From NCBI RefSeq assembly GCF_039535095.1, contig NZ_BAAAWN010000001.1, positions 2,046,001-2,110,000 on the forward strand: a stretch of 64,000 bases of DNA, read 5' to 3'. This document shows positions 17,695 through 25,067 of the stretch, one piece after another (within the stretch, counting starts at the first letter, position 1; the number at the start of each line of letters is the position of its first letter). Position numbers and translations under genes: made by a program. Below the pieces are notes generated by a model. That model saw only the letters and a program-made list of their open reading frames with translations. It was not told the DNA's origin and did no database searches. Origin of the DNA: Arthrobacter ramosus (GTDB taxonomy: Bacteria > Actinomycetota > Actinomycetes > Actinomycetales > Micrococcaceae).

Positions 17695-18067
17695 CTGAAC
17701 TGCGATGTATTGCGCGTAGGCAGTGGCTGAGTCTACGACGTGGCGTTCGATGGTCGTGGGGGAGTAACCAAGGGATTCGGCCGATGAGGGCCACGGGTGT
17801 GAGTTTGGTGCGTTCGTAGAGTGTTCCGAGCCGTGCGGCCCGGTGCTGAACAACTTGCTAAGACGGGTTGTGAGAGGTGTCCGGGATGGAAGTGTCATCG
17901 GGTCAAGCTCCGCGGAATACCCGGGCGGTGTTGGGACGCGATGCTGTCAGGTAGTGGCCTGGGTTCGCGGCCAGTTCGCGCTACGGCTGGGCCAGTGGTT
18001 CCGGCAGGGCGGTCTGGATTGTCCCGAACTGGATGGTGGCCAGCTCCTCCGTGATGGTCAGGGATCT
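17695..18067 (-). pseudogene. Decayed tyrosine-type integrase, C-terminal remnant
   Basis: Reading the minus strand through frameshifts gives an integrase-like C-terminal run: LPEPLAQP, stop, RELAANPGHYLTASRPNT, then a break, QHRAARLGTLYERTKLTPVA, then a frameshift to AESLGYSPTTIERHVVDSAT and AYAQYIA. Each piece is in good order but three frames and at least one stop codon are needed. The pieces resemble the C-terminus of actinobacterial site-specific integrases. The gene's front has been lost; the DUF6881 gene begins on the other strand at its break point. It marks an older integration event at the left side of the island. Confidence 0.6.
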
Positions 18068-18364
18068 ATGGTTCCTATGAAACGGTACCAACGATTGGAA
18101 TGGCACCACGGCTACGACGAAGATCCGACAGTCATCTATAGCGAGATAGATGCCAAGGGGTTCGAGACATGCAAAGTCGAACAGTTCAGGGGCGGCACCT
18201 CCACCTTCGCAGACGAATCAACGGCCACTGGAAGCACGTGGCTCGCGGAAGTTGCCCTTCCTTCCTTGGAGGAAATCGCCGGGCAGACTGAGTTCAAAGC
18301 AGAGGCGATCGATGCATCAACGTTCGAAGACGTCTGGCGATCCGCTCACGAGGAGCGAAGCTAG
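18068..18364 (+). CDS. DUF6881 domain protein
   Basis: 98 residues from ATG 18068 (a second ATG at 18077 is equally possible). The sequence MKRYQRLEWHHGYDEDPTVI, then a Tyr-Ser-Glu-Ile strand, a Val-Glu-Gln-Phe-Arg segment and LAEVALPSLEEI matches the DUF6881 pattern of a small alpha/beta protein. The function of this family is not established. It lies between the decayed integrase and the split nuclease gene, so it is probably cargo of the island. Confidence 0.65.
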   Translation: MVPMKRYQRLEWHHGYDEDPTVIYSEIDAKGFETCKVEQFRGGTSTFADESTATGSTWLAEVALPSLEEIAGQTEFKAEAIDASTFEDVWRSAHEERS

Positions 18365-18408
18365 ACGTCAGAACAGCCTGGGTTCTCACATCCATTTCTA
18401 CTCCCGTT

Positions 18409-18441
18409 GTTTAGCTGGCAGCGAGGGTATTCATGGGCCGG
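18409..18441 (+). repeat. Imperfect direct repeat, copy 1 (partner at 23378-23411)
   Basis: About 33 bp ending in GGGTATTCATGGGCCGG here and GGGTATTTATGGGCCGG in the second copy, with an AGCTGGCA/AACTGGCA start; five or six differences and one indel. The two copies flank the nuclease gene with its RIT insertion. The rest of 18365-18586 holds nothing recognisable. Confidence 0.55.
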
Positions 18442-18586
18442 GACCAGCCGCCCCGTCCGAGAAGGCGATGAGAGTCTGTCCCAGGGCTGAAGAGTAGTTC
18501 CGGGAGGTCTCAGTTTCGTTGGTGTTCTGCCTCATCTAAAGGGGCGTAGCGCCACCATGTCGGTGCCGATCGATAGGATCAAACTC

Positions 18587-19348
18587 ATGACTGACGCCCG
18601 CGACCTCGCCCTGCCTGCCAGCTACACTGACCTCCTCGGCGAGCTCAAGAACCGGGTGCGGGCTGCCCGCACCCAGGCAATCCGGACCGTTAACACCGAG
18701 CTCATCACACTGTACTGGTCCATCGGCAAGACCATCCTGGGACGCCAAGCAACTGAAGGATGGGGGAGTGGGGTCATCGGAAGGCTGGCCGAAGACCTGG
18801 GAGCTGAGTTCCCGGACATGAAGGGCCTGTCGCGGTCAAACTTGCAGTACATGCGCGGCTTAGCTGAGGCCTGGCCGGCATTCGACCCGAATGTCCCACA
18901 GCCTGTGGGACATTTGCCGTGGGGCCATATTCGCACCATTCTCGACAAACGTCTCGAGCCGCCGGCAAGAGATTGGTATGCCGCCGCTGCCGTCCAGCAC
19001 GGCTGGTCCCGCAACGTGCTCATGAACATGATCATGAACAACACGCTGGAGCGTACAGGCGCTGCGCCCTCGAACTTTGTGCAACACCTCGTTGCTCCAG
19101 ACTCGGAGCTCGCCCAGCAGGTAGCCAAAGACCCCTACAACTTCGAATTCCTCGGGCTCTCAGGTGAAGTGGCCGAACGTGACCTCGAAAACGCACTTAC
19201 TAGCAGAATCACGGAAACGCTCCGCGAACTGGGCCCTGGCTTCGCATTCGTCGGCCGTCAAGTGCACTTCGACGTCGACGGGGACGACTTCTACGTCGAT
19301 TGTTCCGATTCTCGGATTATTCCGAGGGCGGTTGGTGTGGCCGCCTGA
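18587..19348 (+). pseudogene. YhcG/DUF1016-family nuclease, N-terminal fragment (split by the RIT element)
   Basis: From ATG 18587 the DUF1016 N-terminal domain is complete (LGELKNRVRAARTQAIRTVN, TLYWSIGKTI, LSRSNLQYMRGLAEAW), running into the nuclease domain up to DGDDFYVD at 19300. There the RIT element begins; the frame reads 15 more residues and stops at 19346-19348. The C-terminal half resumes at 22842 in the correct phase. Joined, the protein would be 352 residues, the normal family length. YhcG proteins are PD-(D/E)XK-like enzymes found in mobile and defence-related regions; their exact role is debated. As it stands the product lacks its catalytic core. Confidence 0.85.
19301..19322 (+). 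repeat. RIT left terminal inverted repeat
   Basis: Begins TGTTCCGATTCTCGG directly after the GTCGAT of the nuclease gene. Identical over 22 bp to the complement of 22786-22807. Confidence 0.9.
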
Positions 19349-19405
19349 AGGGCGCGTGACCTGGGGAAGGGCTGCGCCGGTTCCCGCGGTTATCGGGATA
19401 ACGCC

Positions 19406-20437
19406 TCAGTCGGTGAGTCCGCATAGTCGCTGGATGATGTCCTCGTGGTTGTGCCAGATGGGCACGGCTGGCGGGCTGGTGCTGATTCCGCTGGTGGCTT
19501 TGGCGAGGGCTTGACGTTTCATTTCAGTGTCGGCGTGTGCGTAGATGAGCGTGGTCTCGGGGTCAGCGTGACCGAGCCATTCGGTGAGCAGCGCCAGCGG
19601 CATGCCTGCTTGGTAAAGCTGCATGGCGCGGGAGTGGCGCAGCATGTGCGGGTGGACCTTCTCGGGGATTTCGGGGCAGCTTTCACGGGCCTTGGCGGCG
19701 TGCTGACGGAGGAACCTGGCAACGTTGTCGTCGGACATGGACGTCTTGCGGTGCCTGTGGATCGTGTAGAACAGCGGCTGTCCAGGGTCGAAGTCGGCGT
19801 GGAAGGCCGCGGTGTAGCGGCGACAGTGGGCGGCGGTCTCGGTGTTGATGGGCAGACGGCGGGGTTTGGATCCTTTCCCGATCAGGTCGACGGTGAGCCG
19901 TTTGGTGTCAATGTCGCCGAGGGTCAGGGCGAGCATCTCGGCGTCGCGGGCGGCCAGGTCATACATGAGGATCATGAAGAACTGGTCCCGTAGGCCGGTC
20001 TTGGTGCTGGCGTCGGGGGACGCCAGAAGAGCGGTGATAGCGGTGGTCGTCATGTAGCGAACGGTCGGTGTGGCCGGGGTCTTCAGTTGGGGGATGCCGT
20101 TGAGGTCGGCCAGGTGCATGGCCAGTGTCGGCTCAGCGGTGGCGGCGTATCTGAAGAAGGAGCGGATGCAGGCCAGTCGCTGGTTGTAGGTCGTCGCCGT
20201 CCAACCGCGCGTCGTCCTCATGTGGTCGAGGAAACCGATGACGCAGGCACGGTCGAGGATCGTGAAGGTGATCTGGCTGAGTGGAACCTGACGGGTATCG
20301 GCGAGGTGGGCCAGGAGCATGTTCCAGGTGTGACGACAGGAGGTGATGGTGCGGGGGCTGGCGCCGCGTTGTCGGGGCAGGAACACGGTGAACCACTCGC
20401 GCAGGTGCCGGTAGAAACTGTCGGTTGGCGTGGTCAT
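19406..20437 (-). CDS. RIT tyrosine recombinase, third gene (RitC)
   Basis: 343 residues from ATG 20437, which overlaps the second gene's stop (ATGA). A SAM-like N-terminal core-binding domain (FYRHLREWFTVFLPRQRG) precedes the catalytic domain. Visible active-site residues: Arg in DLAARDAEML, the box HPHMLRHSRAMQLYQ, LGHADPETT and the nucleophile Tyr in TLIYAHAD. This matches the XerD/phage-integrase class. The three RIT recombinases are thought to act together. The gene ends 84 bp from the left terminal repeat. Confidence 0.9.
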   Translation of the reverse strand: MTTPTDSFYRHLREWFTVFLPRQRGASPRTITSCRHTWNMLLAHLADTRQVPLSQITFTILDRACVIGFLDHMRTTRGWTATTYNQRLACIRSFFRYAATAEPTLAMHLADLNGIPQLKTPATPTVRYMTTTAITALLASPDASTKTGLRDQFFMILMYDLAARDAEMLALTLGDIDTKRLTVDLIGKGSKPRRLPINTETAAHCRRYTAAFHADFDPGQPLFYTIHRHRKTSMSDDNVARFLRQHAAKARESCPEIPEKVHPHMLRHSRAMQLYQAGMPLALLTEWLGHADPETTLIYAHADTEMKRQALAKATSGISTSPPAVPIWHNHEDIIQRLCGLTD

Positions 20438-21369
20438 GGCGTCACCTCCGGGATGATTCCTGCCGTGCCGGTCAGCCCTGTTGCGGACAGACGCTCGGGC
20501 AGCAGATGTATGTAGTAGGCGGTTGCGGAGTAGGTCTCGTGGCCCATGTAGGCCGACAGATACGGCAGCCACACGTTGAGGTCGCGGCCTTCCTCAACCC
20601 AGCGCGTCAGGGTGCGGGTGGCATAGTTGTGGCGCAGCGTGTAGGGCGTGGAGCCGGGTGCTAAGTCTCCAGCCATGGCGCGGCAACGGTGGTAGGAGGC
20701 TGTCAGCCAGCGGCCCGGGTAGGGCTGTCCGGGGTGGTGTTCGAAGAAGAACTCCCGGCCGGGGCGGCGCAGGTTCGCCAGATCGTCGAAGCGGGCAAGC
20801 AGGGCGGCCATGCCGGCGTCGATCGGGACGCGGCGGTCCTTGTTGTACTTGGTCTGTTCGATCATCACGATCGCCTTGTCGAGATCAACGTTGCGGCGGT
20901 GCAGCCGCCGGGCTTCCTGCGGCCGTAACCCACAGCCCAGCATCAGCCGGAACACCACAGGGATGGTGTACTCGCGAAACGGGCTGGCCGAGCAGGCAGT
21001 GATCGAGTCGGCTGCCAAGAAGAAGGTGGTTAGCTCCTCGTCGGTGAAGATGTGGGGCAGGCTCCTTGCGTGGTGGCTGATCCACTCGGCAGGCAGCACG
21101 AACGCCTCAACGTCGACTATCTTCAGGTACTTGCCGAACTCGCGGATCGCGTGGGCCTTGTAGGCAGGCCATTCGGTCCGTGTGCCTTCCTCGCACCAGG
21201 CCGTCACCAGCTCCAGCGACAGAATCGTCTCGCCGGGCCGACGGGTCACACAGAACCGGTCGAAGCTCTTCATCGGATAGACCAAGGTCTTCGCGTAGCC
21301 CAGACCGACTCGCCATTCGAGCATCGCCTCGATGTGTGCCGCGAAGCCGCTGCTGAATGCCGCGCTCAT
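20434..21369 (-). CDS. RIT tyrosine recombinase, second gene (RitB)
   Basis: 311 residues from ATG 21369, overlapping the first gene's stop as TGATG. The catalytic domain shows GCGLRPQEARRL (first Arg), the YTLRHNYATRTLTRW box (here T-L-R-H with the Arg), YMGHETYSAT and the Tyr in AYYIHLLPE. The core-binding domain spans roughly residues 5-95. Tight coupling to its neighbours implies equal production of the three proteins. Confidence 0.9.
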   Translation of the reverse strand: MSAAFSSGFAAHIEAMLEWRVGLGYAKTLVYPMKSFDRFCVTRRPGETILSLELVTAWCEEGTRTEWPAYKAHAIREFGKYLKIVDVEAFVLPAEWISHHARSLPHIFTDEELTTFFLAADSITACSASPFREYTIPVVFRLMLGCGLRPQEARRLHRRNVDLDKAIVMIEQTKYNKDRRVPIDAGMAALLARFDDLANLRRPGREFFFEHHPGQPYPGRWLTASYHRCRAMAGDLAPGSTPYTLRHNYATRTLTRWVEEGRDLNVWLPYLSAYMGHETYSATAYYIHLLPERLSATGLTGTAGIIPEVTP

Positions 21370-22592
21370 CACAGGCCCTCCATGGTTGGAACGAAGCGGT
21401 CCAGAGGCAGACAGCACTCCCGCAGCGACTCATCTGCCAGGGCAATGTAGCGCCTCGAGGAGGCGAGCTGGCCGTGGCCAAGTACCTGTGCGGCCAGCTC
21501 CAGCTCGGCACCGGACTCGACCAGACGAGTGCCCGTCGTGCGCCGCAGGGCGTGGAAGGTCTTGCCGTCGTGGGCCTGGTGGGACACTCCGGCTTTGTGG
21601 AGCCACCAATTCATGATCAGCGCCCCGGTCGGGCCGCTCAGCTTCACGAACGGGGCGTAGACACGGACGAAGACCTCAGGCGTCTCGCACACCGGTCTGC
21701 CATGCAGGACCCAGTCGGCTATCGCGTTGCCAGCTTCTGCCGACAGCGGCAGTGTCAGCGGTGCTGACGTCTTGTGCTGGACCAAGTGGATCTCATCCCG
21801 ACGCCAGTCGATCTGGTTCAGCCGTAGCGAGACGATGTCGCCGCAGCGCAGCCCGGTAGACAACGCCAACCGGACCATCGCGTAGTCCCTTTTCCCGCGC
21901 GGGGAGCCAGTCTCGATCGCGGCGAGGATCCGGCCGGTCTCCTCGGGCGTGAAACACGGCAGCGCCCGTGCCCGACGCGGCCCGACCCTTGCCAGCATGG
22001 CCTGGACCTTCAGCTCCGAGCTGCCCTGCCGGTTGGCGAACCCGAAGAACCGCTTGATCGCCCACACGGTGTTCCCCATGCCCGATGTGTGACGGGGCCC
22101 GACCGCGACGAGGAAGCCACGGACATCATCAAGCGTCGCCGCTCCGAGAGTGCGGCCGGCGCTGTCCAAGTAGCGCAGGAACTGGCGCGCCTCGCAGACC
22201 GCCAGGCGTGCCGAGCTCGATGCCAGCTCGCCGCGCAGCGACTCGGCGAAGGCAATGAGGACCGACTCCCCAGTCGTGCTCAGGCCGGACGCCGGTCTGC
22301 GCCGCCGCCAGACCACGACCCCGGTCTCCTGAAACTGCAGCATCATCCTGGCTGTCTTCTCCAGCGCCGACCGCATCGTAGGACCGATCTCCCCACGGCG
22401 CTCCCGCTCGTCGATGGCCGCCAGGAACGCCTCCACGGCCTGTTCTGTCAGCCGATCGATCCCTCGGCCGTCGCAGAACCTAATCACAGCGTGACAGCAG
22501 CTTCGGTAGTACCTGACCGACTCATCCGCTAAGCCGATACTCGCGGTTTCCGCCAGCACGCCCTCAGCAAGCGTTGATAACCCCTTCTCCAT
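21369..22592 (-). CDS. RIT tyrosine recombinase, first gene (RitA)
   Basis: 407 residues from ATG 22592, chosen because GGAGG lies 8 nt upstream; an ATG at 22607 is in frame but lacks this. Active-site motifs: STGLRCGDIVSL, KTFHALRRTTGTRL, LGHGQLASS and the Tyr in RRYIALAD. A longer N-terminal part (about 200 residues) precedes the catalytic domain, as is usual for the first gene of the trio. The promoter should lie between 22600 and the right terminal repeat. Confidence 0.9.
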   Translation of the reverse strand: MEKGLSTLAEGVLAETASIGLADESVRYYRSCCHAVIRFCDGRGIDRLTEQAVEAFLAAIDERERRGEIGPTMRSALEKTARMMLQFQETGVVVWRRRRPASGLSTTGESVLIAFAESLRGELASSSARLAVCEARQFLRYLDSAGRTLGAATLDDVRGFLVAVGPRHTSGMGNTVWAIKRFFGFANRQGSSELKVQAMLARVGPRRARALPCFTPEETGRILAAIETGSPRGKRDYAMVRLALSTGLRCGDIVSLRLNQIDWRRDEIHLVQHKTSAPLTLPLSAEAGNAIADWVLHGRPVCETPEVFVRVYAPFVKLSGPTGALIMNWWLHKAGVSHQAHDGKTFHALRRTTGTRLVESGAELELAAQVLGHGQLASSRRYIALADESLRECCLPLDRFVPTMEGL

Positions 22593-22785
22593 GATCCGGA
22601 CCTCCATCGGACGGTCGCGGCCACTCCGAATGGGCCGCGATCCCACCACGATGCACAGGAAACCCCTTCGATGGACAGGAAACGCCCCGGACCAAGAAGC
22701 CCGCGCTCAGCCTCGAAGCACGACAGGATTATTCCGACCCACACGGGAGACTGTCGAGGTCAAGGGCCTGCCCTCGCAGCAATCC

Positions 22786-22835
22786 GAATAATCCGAGAAT
22801 CGGAACAATCTATGTTATTCCGAGCTCGGAATAAC
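22786..22835 (-). repeat. RIT right terminal inverted repeat plus palindrome
   Basis: 22786-22807 is the inverted copy of the left end. It is followed, 6 nt further, by the perfect palindrome at 22814-22835 (half-site GTTATTCCGAG), which shares ATTCCGAG with the internal part of the left end at 19319-19326. The doubled arrangement makes the two ends unequal. Confidence 0.85.
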
Positions 22836-22841
22836 GCCGAT

Positions 22842-23186
22842 TTGCTGTTTTTCCACACCGAACAATCCCGCTACGTGGTCATTGAGCTTAAGACTGGCAA
22901 GTTCCAGCCCGAGTTTGCCGGAAAGCTCAATTTCTACGTCGCGCTTGTCGATGACGTCCTTCGCCGTGAGCATCACAACGAAACGATCGGCATCCTGATC
23001 TGCGGCACCAAGAACGACCGCAGCGTCAGGTACAGCCTCGGCCGCTCGACCTCACCCATGGCCGTAGCCGCCTACACCTACGACAAGCTACCCACCGCCG
23101 AGCAGCAGTCCCTTCCCAACGAGAGTCTCCTCGTGGCCGCGCTCGAATGGGCAGAACCCGAAACCGGCCAGCCGGACTCCGATTAG
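22842..23186 (+). pseudogene. YhcG/DUF1016-family nuclease, C-terminal fragment
   Basis: 114 residues beginning LLFFHTEQSRYVVIELKTGK, the core of the PD-(D/E)XK-like nuclease (ELKTG holds the catalytic Glu-x-Lys), then GKLNFYVALVDDVLR, IGILICGTKND and MAVAAYTYDKLP. It continues the N-terminal fragment at 19300 without loss or gain of residues. Frames reading into it from the RIT element (from 22671) are accidental. The 255 bp after it hold only repeat copy 2 and the duplicated target site. Confidence 0.85.
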
Positions 23187-23377
23187 CCTTTCTGGACAGC
23201 TGAGGAACTACCGTCGAGTTCGGGTCATCACGCTGGCAAGATCGCCGCGCCCCGCGGCCCGGATCCCCTGGGGCGAGAACGCTACATTGCGGCCTGCTAG
23301 CCAAGACCTGCGTCGAAAGTGCAGTTAGCTGAAATTAGAGTGGAGGCATGGCGAGGATCAGTGTGAGTCCCACCGTG

Positions 23378-23411
23378 GCTTAACTGGCAAGCGCGGGTAT
23401 TTATGGGCCGG
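23378..23411 (+). repeat. Imperfect direct repeat, copy 2 (partner at 18409-18441)
   Basis: Reads AACTGGCAAGCGCGGG followed by TATTTATGGGCCGG. It ends 24 bp before the target duplication of transposon A. Confidence 0.55.
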
Positions 23412-23435
23412 AGTAGCTGGGGTGCCCAGTTGACC

Positions 23436-23441
23436 GTTTGG
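23436..23441. repeat. Left target-site repeat of transposon A (GTTTGG)
   Basis: GTTTGG directly precedes the terminal TGTCCG of transposon A. The same six bases directly follow its other terminus at 34574-34579. Tn7-like elements usually duplicate 5 bp; here six match. Confidence 0.85.
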
Positions 23442-23538
23442 TGTCCGTTCTCAATGTAGTTGTCAGTAGCGACGTGGGAACTGACAGGTTGGATGAGAAA
23501 AATTCAGGCGGATATTTCTCGTTCATGTTGTCAGTTCC
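23442..23538. repeat. Left end of transposon A: three TnsB-type sites
   Basis: Site 1 is the terminus with TTGTCAGT at 23460-23467. Site 2 is inverted, GGAACTGACA...GAGAAA at 23477-23500. Site 3 is TTTCTC...TGTCAGTTCC at 23515-23538. Sites 2 and 3 face each other. Related sites lie at the right end (28940-29010), as expected for transposase binding sites. Confidence 0.8.
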
Positions 23539-23580
23539 GTAATTCGGCAGCTCGATGCCCGCTAGATGCACATGAGTGTC

Positions 23581-24024
23581 CTATTTCTCCCAGGCTTCTG
23601 TTATGTGCCGGTGGGAAAGTACTGCAAAGGCGCCACCCACCAGGGCGCCAGTGATCACCGCGACCACCAATGGGTTCCCTGTGTTTGTAGCGCTGGCGAT
23701 TCCAAGGGCCAACACGCCTGAAACTGCGAAGGCCACAACGCCCGAGAGAATCGCTCGCGCCCGGCGGGTTGCTTCCTTGGCCATTCCCGACCGTGCAGCG
23801 ATCACTGCTCCCGCGACTAACGCTCCAAGAATCGTCATAAAGAGGACTTCAGGGAATAGGTAGAACAGATACCAAGGGACAAATACCGGATTGAAAGTGG
23901 GAAGCGTGGTGCTGAGAAGGTGAACTATTGCTGCCACGAAGCCGAAGCCAACACCGAGCCAGACAAATCTCGCCCATAACCTTCCCCTGCGCCACCAGCC
24001 GGGTTCAGCGCTACTTTTCGCCAT
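23581..24024 (-). CDS. Small integral membrane protein, cargo of transposon A
   Basis: 147 residues with four probable membrane helices (FVWLGVGFGFVAAIVHLL; WYLFYLFPEVLFMTILGALV; ILSGVVAFAVSGVLALGI; LVVAVITGALVGGAFAVL). The family was not recognised. It sits between the left end of transposon A and tniQ, the usual cargo position. It overlaps a short upstream frame (24011-24169) by 14 nt. Immunity, transport or defence roles are all possible; nothing in the sequence decides. Confidence 0.65.
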   Translation of the reverse strand: MAKSSAEPGWWRRGRLWARFVWLGVGFGFVAAIVHLLSTTLPTFNPVFVPWYLFYLFPEVLFMTILGALVAGAVIAARSGMAKEATRRARAILSGVVAFAVSGVLALGIASATNTGNPLVVAVITGALVGGAFAVLSHRHITEAWEK

Positions 24025-24169
24025 ATTTCAGTACCGCCTGTGTGAGATTTTCCGTCTGGTTGGTCCATGCGATTCTCTGGAGACCCGCGAGATTAATGCC
24101 GCCGGCAACCGTGATGTCCACGCCGGTCGCGGTGGCAGTCTGCTCAAGGCTGCCAGTCCCTCGTTTCAC
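24011..24169 (-). CDS. Possible 52-residue protein preceding the cargo membrane protein
   Basis: A frame starting with GTG at 24169 reads VKRGTGSLEQTATATG, then a Val-Asp-Ile-Thr-Val-Ala-Gly-Gly run, and ends in VLKYGEK at 24011. It overlaps the membrane-protein start by 14 nt, an arrangement typical of coupled genes. An in-frame extension upstream without a standard start exists. No family recognised. The remaining 24170-24293 shows nothing. Confidence 0.35.
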   Translation of the reverse strand: MKRGTGSLEQTATATGVDITVAGGINLAGLQRIAWTNQTENLTQAVLKYGEK

Positions 24170-24293
24170 TATGTCAGATCTGATACTGGAGCCTATGGCT
24201 CATCCCTTTGAAGTCTGGAAGACACGGCGAGACAAACTGATTGACATCTAGCTTGATGCGGTACGGATCCTCCGCAGGCGTCGCAGGGGACCC

Positions 24294-25067
24294 TTAGATC
24301 AGCCATTCGATGTCGCGGCGGGAGAGTCTTCGGAGTGTGTTTTCGATTCGCTCGGCGGCCCGGCGTCGGTGGCTTTCGCCGGTGGGGATGAGAACACGCG
24401 CCATTTCGTTGGCAATCCGGTCGCGTCTCTGTTCTGCCGGGTAGGCCAGGTTCTGAATCCGGTCTTTGAAGGCGGGTCGGGTTATGAGTCGGGCGATGTT
24501 CACTGTTTCCGGATAGATCAGCATTTCGTGCTCGTGTCTTCCGGCGCGGGCGGCGCGTTCTTCGAGGGTGGAGAGTGCGATGCCGGCACTTGCGCATTCG
24601 CTCGCGGCTTGCATCGCGGGCGTTCCGATGTGGATTTGGCGGGAGACCAGTGTGGATCTGAATCGGCGTTCTGCGGTAACGAGTTCAGGCAGTTGCCTGA
24701 TGTCGAGCTGATCGCGGCCGATCCATCGCCGGTGCGCGACGCAAACCCAGCCGATGGCCGGAATCCTGCCGATTCGCGGATTTCCGTTGCCGCATCGCAG
24801 ACACAGGACCCGCTCGATGACGGGGTGGCCGCCGATCGACAGCCGCTGGTCGAAAACCCGATCGTGGAGTCGGCCGAGTTGTCTCCATGCTTGAAGGCGT
24901 TCGGGGTGCCGCCGGGCCCGGGATTTGGGCATGATGCCGGCCTCACGGAGGGCATTCTCGATTTGTTCGACGCTGGTGCCGTTTCGTCGGGCGTGGCGGG
25001 TGGCGTAGTTCTCGATGCCTTCGCCGTGGGTGAGGCGGGTCGGGACCGGGAGAGGCTCAAGGATCAC
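24294..25067 (-). CDS. tniQ: TniQ/TnsD-family target-selection protein of transposon A
   Basis: 257 residues from the GTG at 25067 that overlaps the tnsC stop (GTGA). It begins with the TniQ signature LEPLPVPTRLTHGEGIENYA, followed by a zinc-finger-like region CLRCG...WVCVAHRRW (Cys-x2-Cys, Cys-x2-His). In Tn7-like systems TniQ/TnsD binds the target or bridges it to TnsC. The C-terminal 80 residues are basic and helical. Its short length suggests it is a minimal TniQ rather than a long site-specific TnsD. Confidence 0.88.
   Translation of the reverse strand: MILEPLPVPTRLTHGEGIENYATRHARRNGTSVEQIENALREAGIMPKSRARRHPERLQAWRQLGRLHDRVFDQRLSIGGHPVIERVLCLRCGNGNPRIGRIPAIGWVCVAHRRWIGRDQLDIRQLPELVTAERRFRSTLVSRQIHIGTPAMQAASECASAGIALSTLEERAARAGRHEHEMLIYPETVNIARLITRPAFKDRIQNLAYPAEQRRDRIANEMARVLIPTGESHRRRAAERIENTLRRLSRRDIEWLI

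Larger units (their letters stand above)
19301..22841. mobile_element. Recombinase-in-trio (RIT) element inserted in a yhcG gene
   Basis: Three overlapping tyrosine-recombinase genes (minus strand) are bracketed by a perfect 22-bp terminal inverted repeat at 19301-19322 and 22786-22807, beginning TGTTCCGATTCTCGG. The right side has an extra perfect 22-bp palindrome at 22814-22835 (half-site GTTATTCCGAG). CGAT is present at both junctions (19297-19300 and 22838-22841), a possible 4-bp duplication. Removing one copy with the element restores the nuclease frame exactly. RIT elements with three adjacent recombinases are an established but little-studied class. Confidence 0.88.

Noticed and set aside
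22671..22841. Independent start for the C-terminal nuclease fragment at 22671
   Set aside because: This stretch is RIT end DNA with inverted repeat and palindrome; the encoded residues do not resemble the nuclease family.
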